A DNA stretch of 7,614 nucleotides, taken from NCBI GenBank assembly GCA_003485825.1, contig DNHN01000260.1, positions 1,141 through 8,754 on the forward strand, in the 5' to 3' direction. The translations under genes were made by a program, and so were the position numbers. The notes under the pieces were generated by a model. That model worked only from the letters and a program-made list of their open reading frames with translations, made no database searches and was not told the origin of the DNA. Positions 6,279 to 7,614 of the stretch are shown here, in pieces. The stretch comes from Bacteroidota bacterium. Its GTDB lineage: Bacteria; Bacteroidota; Bacteroidia; NS11-12g; UBA9320. Within the stretch, counting starts at the first letter, position 1; the number at the start of each line of letters is the position of its first letter.

Positions 6279-7397
6279 TTAATCCAACGCTTCTAACAAT
6301 ACTCCACAAACATCCTTAATCTGATCCTCAGTCATAATTAAAGGCGGGGAGATTCTTAGGCACTCCAGGTTATACAGAAACCAGTCGATGATGACTCCAC
6401 GTTCTATGCATCGTTTCATGGTGCGTTCTACTTCTTCGAAAGAGTCTAGCTGTACGGCCAGCATCAGACCTTTACCGCTTATTCTATTTATTTTAGGGTG
6501 GACGAGTAGTTCGCGGAAGAGTGCTTCTTTTTCTGCTACTTCTCTCATCAGGTTGCTTTTCGTCAGAAACTTCAGCGCAGCATTGCCAGCCGCACAGCTC
6601 ACCGGGTGCCCGCCAAAGGTAGTTATGTGTCCAAGTATAGGATTATCGCTCAGGCTAGCCATTATAGCTTGAGAGGAGATGAAAACGCCTATTGGCATTC
6701 CGCCGCCTAATGCTTTTGCACTAAGGAGAATGTCTGGTACCACGTTGTAGTGCTCAAAGGCATAAAGCTTTCCTGTGCGGCCTACACCTGTTTGTATCTC
6801 GTCAAAAACCAGTAGTGTTCCTGTCTCATTGCACTTTTTACGGAGTCCATTTAAAAATTCTTGGCTAGCAGGTACGTAGCCTTTTTCAGCTTGTATAGGC
6901 TCTATGAATACTGCAGCCGTTTGCTCATCTATTACATCTAAGGTATCCAGCTGATTAAAGTCTGCAAAATGGATGTTTGGAAGCAACGGTTTGAACGGGC
7001 CAGAGTAATACTCGTCACTCATCATACTGAGAGCTCCACTAGTACTGCCGTGGTAGGCATTACGCATCGCCACTATCTTACTTCTACCTGTGTATTTTTT
7101 GGCAAGTTTCATTGCACCTTCTACCGCTTCACTGCCACTATTTAGGAAATAGAAAGACTGTAATTTGTCTGGGAGTAGCTTGGCCAGTCTTTTGGCTAAT
7201 TTTACTTGTGGTCCTATCACATATTCGCCATATACCATTTGATGGCTGTATTTGTCTACCTGTTTCTTTATGGCTTTGGTTACTTGCTTATTGTTATGAC
7301 CAATGTTATTTACTGCTATTCCGCTAATAAGATCCACGTATGGCTTATCATTTTTGTCATAGAGGTATATTCCTTTACCACGCACGAATTCGTACAT
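6279..7397 (-). CDS. Class III PLP-dependent aminotransferase (acetylornithine/aspartate aminotransferase family)
   Basis: A fold-type I PLP enzyme transferring an amino group from an amino acid or amine to a keto acid. Counting from ATG 7395-7397 (372 residues), the cofactor site is clear: NSGSEA at 86-91, NAYHGST at 113-119, FDEIQTG with Asp199 for the pyridine nitrogen, and SAKALGGGMPIG with Lys228 as the Schiff-base lysine. GHITTFGGHPVS (256-267) and Arg348 in LRISPPL (347-353) fit substrate carboxylate binding. Bacteroidota versions are labelled acetylornithine- or aspartate-aminotransferase-like; the substrate cannot be fixed from sequence. The frame continues 17 codons upstream as KSFLQNLAQTSPTPP, which matches the usual N terminus of these proteins, but that stretch has no ATG, GTG or TTG. 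The annotated ATG is therefore probably internal and the true start lies at or near AUC 7446-7448. The kinase remnant follows after 102 bp in the same frame. Confidence 0.9.
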   Translation of the reverse strand: MYEFVRGKGIYLYDKNDKPYVDLISGIAVNNIGHNNKQVTKAIKKQVDKYSHQMVYGEYVIGPQVKLAKRLAKLLPDKLQSFYFLNSGSEAVEGAMKLAKKYTGRSKIVAMRNAYHGSTSGALSMMSDEYYSGPFKPLLPNIHFADFNQLDTLDVIDEQTAAVFIEPIQAEKGYVPASQEFLNGLRKKCNETGTLLVFDEIQTGVGRTGKLYAFEHYNVVPDILLSAKALGGGMPIGVFISSQAIMASLSDNPILGHITTFGGHPVSCAAGNAALKFLTKSNLMREVAEKEALFRELLVHPKINRISGKGLMLAVQLDSFEEVERTMKRCIERGVIIDWFLYNLECLRISPPLIMTEDQIKDVCGVLLEALD

Positions 7398-7448
7398 GGG
7401 TGGAGTAGGAGAGGTCTGGGCTAGGTTTTGTAAAAATGATTTTTTGAT
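7398..7448 (-). other. Probable N-terminal extension of the aminotransferase with a non-canonical start
   Basis: In the frame of the aminotransferase, the 17 codons before its ATG read (AUC)-KKSFLQNLAQTSPTPP, the place and pattern of the family N terminus (FL.NLAQTS). The open frame extends up to a TGA at 7518-7520, and within it no ATG, GTG or TTG occurs. AUC at 7446-7448 sits where an initiator ATG would be expected; AUU (7512-7514) is the only other rare-start candidate upstream. A point change from ATG, or a sequencing error, would explain it. Confidence 0.55.
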
Positions 7449-7508
7449 GCTTCGAAGATAAGGATTATTGTAGGAATAGGTCTCAAGACGTGATCTTACA
7501 GGGTGTAA
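7449..7508 (-). promoter_or_regulatory. Leader between the tandem repeat and the aminotransferase
   Basis: This short stretch joins the coding region to the tandem repeat, so the promoter of the aminotransferase probably lies within it or within the repeat. On the minus strand the repeat unit reads TACATTTT, close to the Bacteroidota TAnnTTTG element, and in the unit nearer the edge a TTG lies 17 bases upstream of it. The assignment is positional inference only. Confidence 0.3.
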
Positions 7509-7614
7509 AAAAATGTATCAGGGGTATTTTGTCACATGGAGTGTTTTTCGACTATAGGAGAAAAATGTATCAGGGGTGTTTTGTCACAAGGAGTGTTTTT
7601 CGAGCTTAGGAGAA
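7509..7614. repeat. Tandem 52-bp direct repeat, two units plus the start of a third
   Basis: Unit 1 is 7509-7560 and unit 2 is 7561-7612, abutting without spacer and differing at five positions (7526, 7537, 7552, 7553 and 7554 against their counterparts). The last two bases, AA, would begin a third unit, so the array probably continues beyond the window. Each unit holds TGTATCAGGGG, then a TTTTGTCACA-like stretch and GTGTTTTTCGA. The length is not a multiple of three and no reading frame crosses it, so it looks non-coding. The sub-motif TTTTGTCACATGGAGTG is 14 of 17 identical to TTTTGTCATCTTGAGTG at the left arm of the intergenic hairpin at 3512-3528. Confidence 0.8.

Noticed and set aside
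7112..7424. Plus-strand open frames opposite the aminotransferase, hydrolase, AAA+ and kinase genes
   Set aside because: They lie antisense to strongly conserved coding sequence, have no recognisable domains and no start context; they are shadow frames.
7509..7614. CRISPR array
   Set aside because: The units abut with no spacers, there is no cas gene, and the unit is longer than usual CRISPR repeats.

Overview
The window looks like chromosomal DNA of a Bacteroidota bacterium, most likely of the Flavobacteriia. I infer this from protein resemblance: a small protein of the Lacal_2735 type, a Bacteroidota-type AAA+/VWA pair, an SPFH protein and a class III aminotransferase whose sequences read like those of this phylum. 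The DNA is AT-rich and Shine-Dalgarno-like sequences are not evident. An intergenic hairpin repeat also resembles ones I recall from flavobacterial genomes. No database search was possible, so the placement rests on recognition of families.

Layout: nearly everything is on the minus strand. From right to left (the direction of transcription): a tandem 52-bp repeat at the right edge (7509-7614), a class III PLP aminotransferase (6279-7397, probably extending to 7448), a histidine kinase remnant lacking its front half (5649-6176), two small four-helix membrane proteins whose genes overlap (5121-5504 and 4750-5136), a VWA protein (3612-4703), a hairpin repeat (3512-3607), a MoxR/magnesium-chelatase-like AAA+ ATPase (2012-3484), an alpha/beta hydrolase with a TTG start (1276-1920), and an SPFH/band 7 membrane protein broken by a frameshift (18-888). 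The only plus-strand gene is a 54-codon ORF at 1061-1225, divergent from the SPFH gene.

How the genes may work together: the VWA protein and the AAA+ ATPase are the clearest functional pair. An ATPase with intact Walker A and B motifs is paired with a VWA protein with an intact metal-binding MIDAS. This is the architecture of the chelatase/MoxR type of remodelling machine; its client is unknown. The two membrane proteins lie just upstream on the same strand and may be co-transcribed with it. The hydrolase, aminotransferase and SPFH gene have no evident link to that unit.

A recurrent theme is damaged or unusual gene starts and frames. The SPFH gene appears to have lost two bases in a GC-dinucleotide tract. 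The kinase has no N-terminal half. The aminotransferase has conserved N-terminal coding sequence upstream of its first ATG but no ATG, GTG or TTG to start it. The VWA gene and the hydrolase start at GTG and TTG. This could reflect real gene decay or small sequencing errors, and the reads would tell. I found no tRNA, rRNA, CRISPR array, transposase or phage gene.
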